Positions 44,422 through 54,611 of a DNA stretch of 64,000 nt are shown in pieces. The stretch's first letter is position 1. Every line of letters begins with the position of its first letter. Origin of the DNA: Mycobacteriales bacterium (lineage in GTDB: Bacteria > Actinomycetota > Actinomycetes > Mycobacteriales > Mycobacteriaceae); contig DUTM01000013.1 of assembly GCA_012842085.1 (NCBI GenBank), positions 62,001 through 126,000 of the forward strand, read 5' to 3'. The notes under the pieces were generated by a model. The model was not told the origin of the DNA. It saw nothing but the letters and a program-made list of their open reading frames with translations, and ran no database searches. The position numbers were made by a program, and so were the translations under genes.

Positions 44422-45858
44422 ATGGTAGGAAATCGTCGACAGCCTCTAGTAGTTGCTTTAGCCCTTGCCCTCGTCGCAGTTCTAACAATCGGGTTTGGTG
44501 TTAATGTCGCAAGCGCAGATCCACTCGCCCGGGATAGGGACCCGAAGCCACTGAACCTGGGAAACCCCGGACTTTCCATGACGCGCGAAGAGTCGCAATT
44601 CATTGCTAAACAGTTGAAGCCGGTACGGCGACATCTGCCGAAACTGAAGGCACCTCGCCCCACTTATCCTGACATGTATCGGCCTCGCGTCAACGTTGAC
44701 CCCTGGCTGGCCGACAATCCGGCACGCGCCCAACGCTACAAGCTGGGTGACGTGATTGACGTTAGGCAAAGTCTGTACAGCCAGATTGGCTTCCCTGGTG
44801 TGCGCACCTACCAGATTCGGTTCCGTAGTACGGACTCCCGCGGCTACCCGATGATTGCGAGCGCCTTGCTGATGATCCCGCTTCTGGCGACCCCCAACAA
44901 AAACGTTTTTGTGTGGAATCAGCCGATCAACGGATCTGGCGCCGACTGTGGCGTGACGGCAGCGCTCAACCGCCCCAGCACCGGCAACTTCGACACCATC
45001 ATGACGGAGCTCGTTACCCCCGTATTGCAGTTGGGATATCCCGTCCTCATGCCTGATGGCATGGGCCCCCGCAACTCCTATGCCATCAACCGCATGTCCT
45101 CCCACGTCGTCCTGGACGCGATGCGGATGGTTCACAAACAAAAGAAGTTCGAGCTGTCGAAAAGCAAGTTCGTCGTCATGGGCATTTCCCACGGTGGACT
45201 GATGACCGGCTATGCCGCAGTGGAACAGGGTGCCTACGCCCCCGAACTCACCAAATACATAAACCAGTTCATCGTCCATGAAGGTGCGCCGGACCTCATC
45301 AAGATGGCACACCAGTTCGGCCTTTTCGGCCATCTGTCGAAGGTTCCCAGCCCCTACGGTGGCTTCTTCATCTCGTTCTTGACGGGGGCGGTGCGTGAAT
45401 ACGCAGATAAGGTCCCGCTCTATACCGAATGGATGAATGAGTGGGGACGCACCAACTTCAAGGTTCACCGCTCCACCTGCCTGGCTTTCAACCTGCAGCT
45501 GGGCTTCGGCCAAATGATTCCGACCTACTTCAAGGATGGTTTCATGGAGTCGAAGACGTTCCGCAACATGATGCAGATCGCGAAAGACAACAGCATGATC
45601 TACTACCCGGGGCTGCCCAAGGTGCCGGTACTGTTGATCCACGGCAGTGCGGACGAAATCATTTACCAGCATAAAGACGATAGGTACATGTTTGAAAAGT
45701 GGTGCCGTGCTGGTGTGAATGCCGTTTACCAGGAGATCCCACTAGGCGATCATTTCACGACAGTGGCACTCTCCTCGCCCCGCGTTATTGTGCAAGTTCT
45801 GTTGAGCCTAAATGACGTTCCACAGATACCCATGTGTGGCGGCAAGGTAATCGTCTAG
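44422..45858 (+). CDS. Secreted lipase-like alpha/beta-hydrolase A
   Basis: Secreted esterase/lipase of 478 aa, a different branch from the 15-23 kb array. Signal peptide PLVVALALALVAVLTIGFGVN with processing near ASADP. The mature part has YQIRFRSTDSRGYPMIASAL, the nucleophile elbow GISHGG, an acid in HGSADEIIYQ and a His in LGDHFTT. ATG 44422 is chosen because it gives exactly the 478 aa of its tandem paralogue; an in-frame GTG lies 21 nt upstream and the AAAGG is 12 nt before the ATG. TACAAT at 44333-44338 may be its -10. A terminator follows, so the two paralogues have separate transcripts. Confidence 0.88.
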   Translation: MVGNRRQPLVVALALALVAVLTIGFGVNVASADPLARDRDPKPLNLGNPGLSMTREESQFIAKQLKPVRRHLPKLKAPRPTYPDMYRPRVNVDPWLADNPARAQRYKLGDVIDVRQSLYSQIGFPGVRTYQIRFRSTDSRGYPMIASALLMIPLLATPNKNVFVWNQPINGSGADCGVTAALNRPSTGNFDTIMTELVTPVLQLGYPVLMPDGMGPRNSYAINRMSSHVVLDAMRMVHKQKKFELSKSKFVVMGISHGGLMTGYAAVEQGAYAPELTKYINQFIVHEGAPDLIKMAHQFGLFGHLSKVPSPYGGFFISFLTGAVREYADKVPLYTEWMNEWGRTNFKVHRSTCLAFNLQLGFGQMIPTYFKDGFMESKTFRNMMQIAKDNSMIYYPGLPKVPVLLIHGSADEIIYQHKDDRYMFEKWCRAGVNAVYQEIPLGDHFTTVALSSPRVIVQVLLSLNDVPQIPMCGGKVIV

Positions 45859-45883
45859 TTTCGCAGCCTAATTCATACAGAGA

Positions 45884-45925
45884 AGACTGCTTGTTTCCTT
45901 TGGGGGACAGGCAGTCTCTTTTTTT
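45884..45925 (+). terminator. Terminator of lipase A
   Basis: 11-bp stem AGACTGCTTGT / ACAGGCAGTCT (one G-T pair), 12-nt loop, then CTTTTTTT. Confidence 0.9.
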
Positions 45926-46087
45926 GCAGGTTAAGCAAACTTTTTGGGTTGAGGAAACTTTGGCTACTTACAAACTTAACTTCTGCAAATGCAGTAAAGT
46001 ATGAATCATTCTCCCCCTGTAGTTAACCGTTCATCTATCTTTTGATCGCTTTTTGGTTAACTTTTGTGCTCATGAAAGGGCATTTCG

Positions 46088-47524
46088 ATGTTTGACACTC
46101 GCAGAAGGTTCCAGAAGTCTGCCGTGGCTCTCTCGCTCGTGGCAGTTCTCACCGCTGGTATGGGATTGAGCCCCGCGAACGCCACTCCGGCTAATTTTGA
46201 TCGTGACCCCAATCCCATTGACCTTGGGTATATGGACTTCCCGACGTCCCGCCAGGATTCGGACTTCATAGCGAACCAGCTTGATCCCGTGGACTTGTAT
46301 CTACCTGAAAAAACAGGTGAGCGTCCCGGATACAGCGATTTTTTCCGTCCCCGCATTAACGTTGACCCCTGGTTCTTTGATGACCCAGTGAAAGCCGCCG
46401 AATACGAGCTGGGCGACGTTATCGAAACCCGGGAAAGCCTCTATGGACAGGTGTGGTACCCGGGATCCCGCAATATTCAGATCCGTTACCGCAGTACAGA
46501 CTCACGCGGTTACCCCATGATCGCTTCGGCGCTTTTGGTCATTCCCCCGCATGCCACCCCGAACAGCAACGTGTTCGTGTGGGCGCAGCCCATTAACGCG
46601 GTTGGTGCTGACTGTGGCGTTGTCGCCGCCATGAACCGCCCAAGCTGGGGCAGCTTTGACACTTTGGCGGGAGTGGGTGCCGTACCGGCACTCGCCGCTG
46701 GTTTCCCAGTGCTGCTGCCGGACAGTACCGGACCCCGCAACTCCTACGTCATTAACCGACTGTCCTCGCACGTCATCCTGGATGGTATTCGGATGACACG
46801 CAAACAGACTGAATTCCAGCTCAACGACTCCAAGTTCGTGGTGTTGGGTATTTCGCACGGTGGCCTGCAGGTGGGCTACACGGCTGCGGAACAGCCCTAC
46901 TATGCTCCCGAGCTCACGGACGTCATCAACCGCTTCGTCATCCACGAAGGTGCACCGGACCTTATTAAGCTGGCTCAGTCATTTGGCCTCTACGGCAATA
47001 TGGCTGAATACCCCGCATTCTACGGTGGCTTCTTCATTAGTTACTTGATTTCTGCTGCCCGCGAATATGGAGACAAGGTTCCCTATTTTGAGCAGTGGTT
47101 GACGGATTACGGCCGCGAACAACTGAAGAAACACCGCTCGCTTTGCTTGCCGTTTAACACGGTCGCGGGAGCCGGGGTACGTCTGCCTGAGTTCTTCAAG
47201 GAAGGTTTCTACGAGTCGAAGACTTTCCGTACCCTCATGCAGGTCGCTAAAGACAATAGCCTGATGTACTACCCGGGTACTCCAAAGGTGCCGACAATGT
47301 TCGTACACGGCACCACCGACGGCATCCTTTACCAGCACAAGGACGACAAATTCTTGTGGAATAAATGGTGCGACGCAGGTGCCAATGTGGGCTACTTGGA
47401 GATTCCTTTCGGAACCCACTTCACTACCATTAGGCGCTCAGTGCCGCAGATCACGAGTTTCTTGGTCGCAGGTTTGAAGGAAGAACCGGCTGAGAACATG
47501 TGTGGCAAAGTGTTGGAGGAATAA
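46088..47524 (+). CDS. Secreted lipase-like alpha/beta-hydrolase B
   Basis: Tandem paralogue of lipase A, also 478 aa. Signal peptide ALSLVAVLTAGMGLSPANA, then the same blocks: IQIRYRSTDSRGYPMIASALLVIP, ADCGVVAAMNRPSWGSFDT, nucleophile GISHGGLQVG, acid HGTTDGILYQH, His FGTHFTT. Four or more cysteines are shared with A (ADCG, SLCLP, WCDAG, NMCG), suggesting extracellular disulfides. ATG with AAAGGG upstream. The substrate is probably a lipid ester, but the family assignment is by motif only. A small inverted repeat CTGCA-AA-TGCAG lies about 95 nt upstream. Confidence 0.88.
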   Translation: MFDTRRRFQKSAVALSLVAVLTAGMGLSPANATPANFDRDPNPIDLGYMDFPTSRQDSDFIANQLDPVDLYLPEKTGERPGYSDFFRPRINVDPWFFDDPVKAAEYELGDVIETRESLYGQVWYPGSRNIQIRYRSTDSRGYPMIASALLVIPPHATPNSNVFVWAQPINAVGADCGVVAAMNRPSWGSFDTLAGVGAVPALAAGFPVLLPDSTGPRNSYVINRLSSHVILDGIRMTRKQTEFQLNDSKFVVLGISHGGLQVGYTAAEQPYYAPELTDVINRFVIHEGAPDLIKLAQSFGLYGNMAEYPAFYGGFFISYLISAAREYGDKVPYFEQWLTDYGREQLKKHRSLCLPFNTVAGAGVRLPEFFKEGFYESKTFRTLMQVAKDNSLMYYPGTPKVPTMFVHGTTDGILYQHKDDKFLWNKWCDAGANVGYLEIPFGTHFTTIRRSVPQITSFLVAGLKEEPAENMCGKVLEE

Positions 47525-47583
47525 TTGTGAAGGATGCCGTTGACGGCCACCACACGATTGTTTCACAACGTTAAACATAAATG

Positions 47584-47618
47584 ACTGTGCCCCCACCAAA
47601 CTTTGGTGGGGGCACAGT
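47584..47618. terminator. Bidirectional terminator between lipase B and fba
   Basis: 17-bp inverted repeat ACTGTGCCCCCACCAAA with its complement, ending in TTTTAG on + and after fba on -. The sequence is related to the terminator at 1024-1068. Confidence 0.85.
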
Positions 47619-47650
47619 TTTAGCTGTTGAAAAGCTATCGCCGAAAGTTT

Positions 47651-48685
47651 TTAGAGGCTAATGGACTTGCCAGCAGACTTGAGATCCACACAGGATTCGA
47701 CGACGCGCTTCGACATAGCGTCTTCTGCCTTCTTCAGGTAGGAGCGGGGATCGTAAACCTTCTTGTTTCCAACCTCTCCGTCAACCTTGAGGATTCCGTC
47801 GTAGTTGGTGAAGAAGTGGTCGGCGATGCTGCGGGTGTAGGCGTACTGGGTGTCGGTGTCGACGTTCATCTTCACAGTGCCGTAGCCCAGAGCTTCTTCA
47901 ATCTTTTCCTTCTCGGAGCCGGAGCCGCCGTGGAAGACATAGTTGAAGAACTGGGAGTCAGCCGGAAGACCAAGCTTCTCAGCGGCCACCGCTTGGCCCT
48001 TCTTCAACACCTCGGGACGGAGAACAACGTTGCCGGGCTTGTAGACGCCGTGCACGTTACCGAAGGTGGCTGCCAACAGGTAAGGGGCGTCAGCACCATC
48101 GCCGAGGGCATCGATGACCATCGCGAAGTCGCTTTCGTCGGTGTAAAGTTTGGCGCCAGCCTCGGCCTTAATGCCGTCTTCTTCGCCACCAACGACACCA
48201 ATCTCAATCTCGAGAAGCTGGTGGTTAGCGGTGGTCTGTTCGTAGAGTTCCTTGGCGATCTCCATGTTTTCTTCGATGGGGATAGCGGAACCGTCCCACA
48301 TGTGGGATTGGAAAAGTGGATCTTCGCCGCGCTTCACAAGTTCACGGGACACCGCGAGGAGGGGACGCACGAAGTCATCAAGAGCACCTTTGGGGCAGTG
48401 GTCGGTGTGGAGGGCGACGGTAACTCCGTAGTACTTGGCCATACGAGTGGTGTACTCGGAGAGGGCGGTGGCGCCGGCTTCCATGTTTTGGACGTTCAGG
48501 CCGGAGGCGAAGCTAGCGCCGCCAGTGGTGAACTGGATGATGCCGTCGGACTCGGCATCCGCAAAGCCCTTAAGGGTGGCGTTGATGGTTTCAGTGGAGG
48601 TGCAGTTGATAGCGGGGAAAGCGTATCCGCCTTCCTTCGCCCTTTTAAGCATCTCGCGGTAAGACTCTGGATTTGCAATAGCCAT
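47651..48685 (-). CDS. fba: Class II fructose-bisphosphate aldolase
   Basis: Zinc-dependent glycolytic/gluconeogenic aldolase of 344 aa. Metal and substrate motifs: YGVTVALHTDHCPK (zinc His), FQSHMWDGSAIPIEEN (catalytic Asp region), GVVGGEEDGI, GNVHGVYKPGNV (zinc His), VFHGGSGSEKEKI (His and phosphate loop). ATG 48685 has GAAGGAAA upstream; the open frame 30 codons further has no family similarity. Monocistronic. Confidence 0.97.
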   Translation of the reverse strand: MAIANPESYREMLKRAKEGGYAFPAINCTSTETINATLKGFADAESDGIIQFTTGGASFASGLNVQNMEAGATALSEYTTRMAKYYGVTVALHTDHCPKGALDDFVRPLLAVSRELVKRGEDPLFQSHMWDGSAIPIEENMEIAKELYEQTTANHQLLEIEIGVVGGEEDGIKAEAGAKLYTDESDFAMVIDALGDGADAPYLLAATFGNVHGVYKPGNVVLRPEVLKKGQAVAAEKLGLPADSQFFNYVFHGGSGSEKEKIEEALGYGTVKMNVDTDTQYAYTRSIADHFFTNYDGILKVDGEVGNKKVYDPRSYLKKAEDAMSKRVVESCVDLKSAGKSISL

Positions 48686-48965
48686 TAAGGTTTCCTTCGC
48701 AAAGCTAGGGGATAGGTGAATCTCATGAAAGAAAGTGTCCGAATCACTAATCGGAGTCCATGATCCATTATGCACCTTTTACAACAGAATAACATCCCCC
48801 AAATATTCCATCTGAACCGATTCATCCTGCAATAAAGCAGAAATTTAGGGTAACCATAGTTTTCTAGGCTTATCTTCGTGTTTCCAATAACTTCTCTTAG
48901 GGTATAAAACCCGCTTAAATGCCCCCAAAGAGTGAAATTGCAGCAACTTCGCATATACTAACCCC

Positions 48966-49835
48966 GTGATGATTAGTTCAAGCCTATTTGCTGCGGATCC
49001 AGCAACCGCTTTAGCCCTCGGCCCAGAATGGTTAGACCCAACCTATCTGCTCGGCCAGGATGGCCCCTTCGGCGCCTTTGTGCTGCCGGGAATGCTGCTC
49101 ATTGTGTTCGTGGAGACGGGCCTACTCTTCCCACTCCTGCCCGGCGACTCGCTTCTCTTTACGGCAGGTTTCCTTTCCATTCAGCCAAATGGCTTCGCAC
49201 CCATCTGGTTGGTTTGCATCTCCACGTGGATTGTCGCCGTCATTGGTACCCAACTGGCGTACTGGATTGGCCGCAAAGGTGGAGACATTCTTAGACAACG
49301 CAAAGATAATGCAGTTTTCAAAAAAGAACACTTGGTGAAAGCCCACAAATTCTTCGAAAAATGGGGTCCCGTCACCGTCATCATCGCGCGCTTCGTGCCC
49401 ATCGTCCGCACCTACACCCCCGTCGTCGCCGGCATGTCCGGCTTCCGCTACCGGGTCTTCCTGCCCTTCGACATTTTGGGCGGATGCCTGTGGGGCTGCG
49501 GCGTCACCCTGCTGGGTGCCTGGCTCGGTAACTTCCAGTTCGTCCAGGCCAATATTGAACTAATCTTCCTTTTCATTATCTTCCTGTCCATCACACCCGG
49601 TATCTACACCGCTATTAGAGGAGCTATTGCTTCCCGGAATGATGAACTTCCCGAAAGCATCCACCCCGAAGAGGCAGCTGACGAACTGTTAGCTGGCACC
49701 CCTGAAGAGCACGACAAGGAAGCCCGTGCTCGCTTGGTGGCAGCTCTCAAGGCTGAACAGCACCACGAAGGTCTCGACGCGAAAGCATGCAAAGAGCAGG
49801 TCTGTTCAGAGCTCCTAGATTTCTCCAATGCGTAA
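48966..49835 (+). CDS. DedA-family membrane protein
   Basis: Polytopic membrane protein of 289 aa of the DedA/SNARE-associated family, whose members include lipid-carrier (undecaprenyl phosphate or phospholipid) flippases. Seen: the reentrant-like LIVFVETGLLFPLLPGDSLLFTAGFL, WKRK-like basic loop and ARFVPIVRTYTPVVAGMSGFRYRVFLPFDILGGCLWG, the family's signature with the essential Arg residues. A charged 65-residue cytoplasmic tail ends the protein. GTG 48966 is followed by ATG 48969; TATACT lies 6 nt upstream, so the message may be leaderless. It overlaps the next gene by 8 nt. Confidence 0.9.
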   Translation: MMISSSLFAADPATALALGPEWLDPTYLLGQDGPFGAFVLPGMLLIVFVETGLLFPLLPGDSLLFTAGFLSIQPNGFAPIWLVCISTWIVAVIGTQLAYWIGRKGGDILRQRKDNAVFKKEHLVKAHKFFEKWGPVTVIIARFVPIVRTYTPVVAGMSGFRYRVFLPFDILGGCLWGCGVTLLGAWLGNFQFVQANIELIFLFIIFLSITPGIYTAIRGAIASRNDELPESIHPEEAADELLAGTPEEHDKEARARLVAALKAEQHHEGLDAKACKEQVCSELLDFSNA

Positions 49836-50967
49836 CTGGTTTGAAGGACGTGCCCGGTGCCTCAAAAACAGTCTGAAGGTCCGCACCGGTCGCGTCTACC
49901 ACGCGCTCATACCCATCCTGCAGGCCTCTTTCGCAGCCGGCATTTCCTGGGTGGTAGCACTCTACTTCTTCCCAGGCACCAAACCTTTCTTCGCTCCGAT
50001 TTCCGCCATTATCGCGCTGGCCCCCGTCCCCGGCCGGCGGGTGAAACGCAGTTTCGAGATCGCAGCCGGCACCGTCGCCGGCGTGCTTGTCGGAGAGCTC
50101 ATCATCGCGCAGATCGGGTCCGGGGCGTGGCAAATCAGTTTAGTGGTCGCAATCGCAATGGTTGCTGCCCTGTTCCTGGGCTCCGGCATGCTTGTCTCCG
50201 TGCAGGCTGCCTCCAGTGCCATCCTTATTGCAACGCTCATCCCCGTTGGGAGTGCGGCTGGCCTGCAACGAGTTTGGCACGCCGTCATCGGCTCCCTGGT
50301 GGGAATCCTCATTATGGTGATCATCCCCGCCAACCCGATGCGAGATATTAGGCGCCGACTCTCCGACGTTCTCCATATTGAAGCCAACGTGCTGGAGGAT
50401 GTGGCGGAAGGCCTCGACACCGGAAACTTGGACCTTGTCAACCAGTCTTTGGCACTCATTCGCGACACCCAACCAGCCATCAACGGCATTCGCGACACCC
50501 TCTACAACGGCAGCGAAGTGGTAAGACTGTCCCCATTCCTGTGGCATCGCAGAGACGAACTGCACCAGTGGGACGACATTGTGGAACCACTCGACAACGC
50601 GATCCGCAACACCCGCGTCCTCACGCGCCGGGCACTTGTCATTGTGGAGGATGGCGTCACTTTAGACTCCCGCATCCCCGAGGCAATTCGGTTAATGTCC
50701 GAAGCCACCACGGTGGTCTACAGCATGATGAGCGAAAAGAAGCACCACACTGCCACCCAGGCGGAAGCAGCGCGGGCCGTCATTTCGGTGGCGATGCGCA
50801 CCTCTTTCACACAGGCACCTGACGATGCTGCCGGGATGCATGGGGTGGTTATTCACGCCCAGATCCGATCCACTCTTATTGACTTGCTGCAAGTGTGCGG
50901 CCTGGACCGGACAGCTGCGGTGGCCTCCATCCCACCCATTGAGGGTAGCCGATTCCGCCCCGCCTAG
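49828..50967 (+). CDS. FUSC/aromatic acid exporter-like membrane protein
   Basis: 379 aa with about five to six N-terminal membrane helices (ILQASFAAGISWVVALYFF, FFAPISAIIALAP, AAGTVAGVLVGELII, ISLVVAIAMVAALFLG, HAVIGSLVGILIMVIIP) and a helical cytoplasmic half of about 200 residues, as in the FUSC/ArAE transporter group. These proteins export small aromatic or organic acids in characterised cases; the substrate here is unknown. Translationally coupled to DedA by an 8-nt overlap, which suggests a shared envelope role. Confidence 0.8.
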   Translation: MRNWFEGRARCLKNSLKVRTGRVYHALIPILQASFAAGISWVVALYFFPGTKPFFAPISAIIALAPVPGRRVKRSFEIAAGTVAGVLVGELIIAQIGSGAWQISLVVAIAMVAALFLGSGMLVSVQAASSAILIATLIPVGSAAGLQRVWHAVIGSLVGILIMVIIPANPMRDIRRRLSDVLHIEANVLEDVAEGLDTGNLDLVNQSLALIRDTQPAINGIRDTLYNGSEVVRLSPFLWHRRDELHQWDDIVEPLDNAIRNTRVLTRRALVIVEDGVTLDSRIPEAIRLMSEATTVVYSMMSEKKHHTATQAEAARAVISVAMRTSFTQAPDDAAGMHGVVIHAQIRSTLIDLLQVCGLDRTAAVASIPPIEGSRFRPA

Positions 50968-51082
50968 TAGCTCTCCTTCCCCTCACTTCTGCCGTGTTTT
51001 AGGAGTGAATCAGGAGGTAATTCCCCACACTCTCTGGGGCTGCGTTTCGGAAGATGGGGGGTTTGGAGGTAGAATAAGGCAA

Positions 51083-51117
51083 CGGGTCTGTTGGGTAGGC
51101 CCGGGTTTTTGTTTTTT
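51083..51117 (+). terminator. Terminator after the DedA-FUSC pair
   Basis: 7-bp stem CGGGTCT / AGGCCCG (one G-T pair), 7-nt loop, then a T5 run and a T6 run. Sits in the purA leader, about 100 nt before its start. Confidence 0.65.
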
Positions 51118-51216
51118 CATCCCATTATGTCTCCCCAATAACCCCACGCGGCCGTGAATAAACCCGCACAACCGCGCGTGACTATCACCTACTTGCACCT
51201 ATATGCGAGGGAAATA

Positions 51217-52521
51217 ATGGCAGCTATCGTAATTAATGGCGCCCAGTGGGGCGACGAAGGCAAAGGCAAGGCCACCGACATTTTGGGAGGCCACGTAGAC
51301 TTTGTCTGCAAGCCAAACGGCGGAAACAACGCCGGTCACACCGTGGTAGTAGGTGGTGAAAAGTACGAGCTGAAGCTGCTCCCCGCAGGTATTCTGACTC
51401 CCAACGTCATCCCCGTTATCGGAAACGGCGTCGTCGTCAACCTGGAGGCACTCTTCTCCGAAATTGACGGGCTCGAATCCCGTGGCGGAGACTGCTCCAA
51501 GCTACGTATTAGCTCCAACGCTCACGTCGTCGGTCCCTTCCACCAGACCATCGACAAAGTCACTGAACGGTTCTTGGGTAAACGCGCCATCGGCACTACC
51601 GGACGCGGCATCGGCCCCTGCTATGCCGACAAAGTAAACCGCATCGGTATCCGCATCCAAGACATTTTCGACGAATCCATTCTGCGCCAGAAGGTGGAAG
51701 GTATTCTCCGCCCCAAGAACCAGATGCTCGTCAAAACCTACAACCGCAGCCCCTACGACGTGGAAGAAATGGTGCAGTACTTCCTGCAGTACCGCGATCG
51801 TTTGGAACCCATGGTGTGCGACACCAGCCTGCTTCTCAACAAGGCTCTCGACGAAGGCAAGTCCGTCCTGATGGAAGGCGGCCAGGCCACCATGCTGGAC
51901 GTCGACCACGGAACCTACCCCTTCGTCACCTCCTCCAACCCGACCTCCGGCGGTGCCTGCGTCGGTGCCGGCATTGGTCCCACTCGCATTACCCACGCAG
52001 TCGGCATTATTAAGGCCTACACCACCCGCGTTGGTGCTGGTCCTTTCCCCACTGAACTCTTCGACGAGATGGGGGACTTCCTGCGTGACACCGGTGGCGA
52101 ATATGGCGTCAACACTGGTCGCCCTCGCCGCTGTGGCTGGTTCGACGGTGTGATTGCCGGCTACGCCAGCCGCGTCAACGGCTTCACCGACATTTTCGTC
52201 ACCAAGCTGGACGTCCTCACCGGGCTGAAAGAAATCCCGATCTGTGTGGCCTACGACGTTGACGGCAAACGCTACGACGACATGCCGCCCACCCAATCGG
52301 ACTTCCACCACGCCAAGCCGATCTACGAAATGATGCCAGGCTGGGATGAAGACATCACCGGTATTCGCAACTTCGAGGATCTTCCCGAAAACTGCAAGAA
52401 CTACATGAAGCGTCTGGAAGAACTCTGCGGCTGCCGCGTCTCCTACATTGGTGTGGGACCGGGTCGTGACGAGAACATTGTTCTCCATGACCTCGTTGCC
52501 GAGATCAAGAACGAAAAGTAA
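51217..52521 (+). CDS. purA: Adenylosuccinate synthetase
   Basis: First committed step from IMP to AMP, using GTP and aspartate. 434 aa, normal length. Family motifs: [17 protein letters not shown] (P loop with catalytic Asp), [11 protein letters not shown] (catalytic His), [14 protein letters not shown] (IMP site), [22 protein letters not shown], and [15 protein letters not shown] 51217 is chosen because it starts the conserved AAIVINGAQ and has GAGGG upstream; the frame is open 21 codons further. Confidence 0.98.
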   Translation: MAAIVINGAQWGDEGKGKATDILGGHVDFVCKPNGGNNAGHTVVVGGEKYELKLLPAGILTPNVIPVIGNGVVVNLEALFSEIDGLESRGGDCSKLRISSNAHVVGPFHQTIDKVTERFLGKRAIGTTGRGIGPCYADKVNRIGIRIQDIFDESILRQKVEGILRPKNQMLVKTYNRSPYDVEEMVQYFLQYRDRLEPMVCDTSLLLNKALDEGKSVLMEGGQATMLDVDHGTYPFVTSSNPTSGGACVGAGIGPTRITHAVGIIKAYTTRVGAGPFPTELFDEMGDFLRDTGGEYGVNTGRPRRCGWFDGVIAGYASRVNGFTDIFVTKLDVLTGLKEIPICVAYDVDGKRYDDMPPTQSDFHHAKPIYEMMPGWDEDITGIRNFEDLPENCKNYMKRLEELCGCRVSYIGVGPGRDENIVLHDLVAEIKNEK

Positions 52522-52612
52522 GGGACGCAACAAAAGACGCCCTTGCTACTGTGGCCATTTGTCATAATTGACCTGAATTTGTTGTGCCCAAAAGAAGGAC
52601 GCCGCGAGGCTA

Positions 52613-54470
52613 GTGTGTGTAGATAAATTCCAGAAGTTGATGCGCGACCACCGGATAGGCCGTGCCCTTCTGGCTGCCATCCTCGGGGCACTTTTGGGAC
52701 TGGTTTCGGTGGCCTTCCACTACGGAATTGAAGGCTGGTCCTACTTGATGACCGGCTACGCCGACTACACCCAACACTTGGGGGCCAACCACGGTTTCCT
52801 CGGGTGGGGCAAATGGTTCGTCATTCTTGTTCCCGCAATTTCGGGGCTCATCTATGGTCCCCTCATCTACAAATTCGCCCCCACTGCACGTGGCCACGGC
52901 ATTCCGGAAGTGATGCTGGCGGTCAAACGTAAAGGCGGCAAAATTCCCGGCCAGGTAGCCGTCGTGAAAGTTATTGCCTCCGCCCTCACCATCGGTGGCG
53001 GCGGCTCGGCTGGCAGGGAAGGCCCCATTGTGCAGGTGGGTGCATCTTTGGGCTCTGCGTTGGCGCGCCGTACCGGGCTCACCACCAGCCAAGTGATTCT
53101 TTTCGCGGGCTGCGGTTCGGCCGCTGGTATTGCCGCCACATTCAACGCGCCACTGGCTGGGGCAGTCTTCGCCATTGAGCTCATCCTCATCAAATTCAGT
53201 GCCGAAACATTCGGTATGGTGGTTATTTCCGCCGTCACCTCCTCCCTTGTATCGCGCATCTTCCTGCCCGACGTCCCCATTGTTGCGATCCCCAGCGACC
53301 TGCGAATGTTCACTTCCGTGGATTTCGTGTGGGTTATTATTATCGGCATTTTGGCGTCCCTCGCCGGCCTGGCGTTTAGCAAACTGCTCTACAAGGTGGA
53401 AGACATTATCGACTTCCTCTACCGGGGACCGGAATGGGCACGCCCTGCTCTGGGTGGGCTGCTTATCGGCCTCATGCTCTACGTCTTCCCCCACATGTAC
53501 GGCTCCGGCTACCCCATCCAACTGGAGGCGCTGCAGGGCAGGTACACAATCGGCTTCCTGCTGCTGTTGGCTCTGGGCCGCGCAATCTACACCTCCACCA
53601 CAATCGGTATGGGTGGTTCCGGTGGTGTCTTCGCCCCGACACTATTCATCGGAGCAGTGGTGGGTTCCGCCTTTGGCCAACTCATTGAGCCACTCTCCAT
53701 CAGTCCCGCTGCAGTGTATGGCGTTATTGGTATGGGGGCTGCTTTTGCGGGGGCGGCGCGGGCACCACTCACCGGGGTGCTTATTATTGTGGAGATGACG
53801 GGCCAGTACGCACTGATCATGCCCATGATGTTGGCTGTGGGCCATTGCCTCCGCCGTCAGCTACTTCTTCTCCAACTCCACCATCTACACGGAGAAACTT
53901 ATCCGCCGCGGCGACGTCCTGGACGACCCGGTGGAGAAAACCCTGGTGGGCCGAGTTCCAGCACGGGATTTGATGACCTCCATCCCCGCCAAGATCAGCG
54001 TCGACACCACCATTGAGGAAGCCAACCAGATCCTTCTGAACACCTCCATGACCCGCCTTCCGGTGGTCGATGAGGATGACGACTTCCTAGGCTGCTTCAC
54101 CTCGCTCAACTGGGCCGAGCTTTACGCCAACGGAGCTCCGTTAGATACGCCGCTATCTGCGGTGGACTTGGATCAGGTGGCGGTGACGGCAGACATGCGG
54201 CCCAGCCAAGTGCTGGCCAGCCTGGTCGACAACAACGCCTCGGCAGTTGTGGTGGTGGAGGATAAGAAAGCCGTCGGCTGGATTACCCAAAAGGACCTCG
54301 TGGCGTTGATGTACCAGCAGCAGAGCAGTGCCCTGGAGAAACTCCGTCCGGCGCCCTCCTTCATGTCACGGTTCCGGGACCGCTACCCACGCCTGTTCCA
54401 GCGGGAAGCGAAGCCGAAGAACCCACGCGACCCGCAGCAGCGCGGCAAGAACGGCAAGAAAAACGAGTGA
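52613..54470 (+). pseudogene. ClC-type chloride channel/antiporter with C-terminal CBS pair, frameshifted
   Basis: Membrane part (about 1-415) has the ClC selectivity-filter motifs ARGHGIPEVML, GGSAGREGPIVQVGASLGS (gating Glu present, suggesting Cl-/H+ exchange) and GMGGSGGVFAPTLFIG. The frame breaks at a G3 run (53839-53841) in the last helix; deleting one G restores AIASAVSYFFSNSTIYTEKL and continues through two CBS domains (LMTSIPAKISVDTT, LPVVDEDDDFLG; VAVTADMRPSQV, AVVVVEDKKAVGWI) to 54470, 618 aa in all. Uncorrected, the channel lacks its CBS module. The GTG start has AGAAGGA 14 nt upstream. Confidence 0.82.
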
Positions 54471-54611
54471 TATTGCCACACCCGTCTCATATCTTCACAT
54501 CTGACACTTAGATAACTTTATAGTCCGCAGCCGTCCAGAAACCTGCCATAAAATTGCAGGTGCGGAATTAAATATCGGGTCCCCTCAGGGACCACCGAAA
54601 GGACGGCAAAC

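Noticed and set aside
44482-45672. 396-codon open frame antisense to lipase A
   Set aside because: Composition typical of a reverse-strand shadow; no ribosome site.
51502-52533. 343-codon open frame antisense to purA
   Set aside because: purA is unmistakable; the antisense frame is Val/Gly/Asp-rich shadow sequence.
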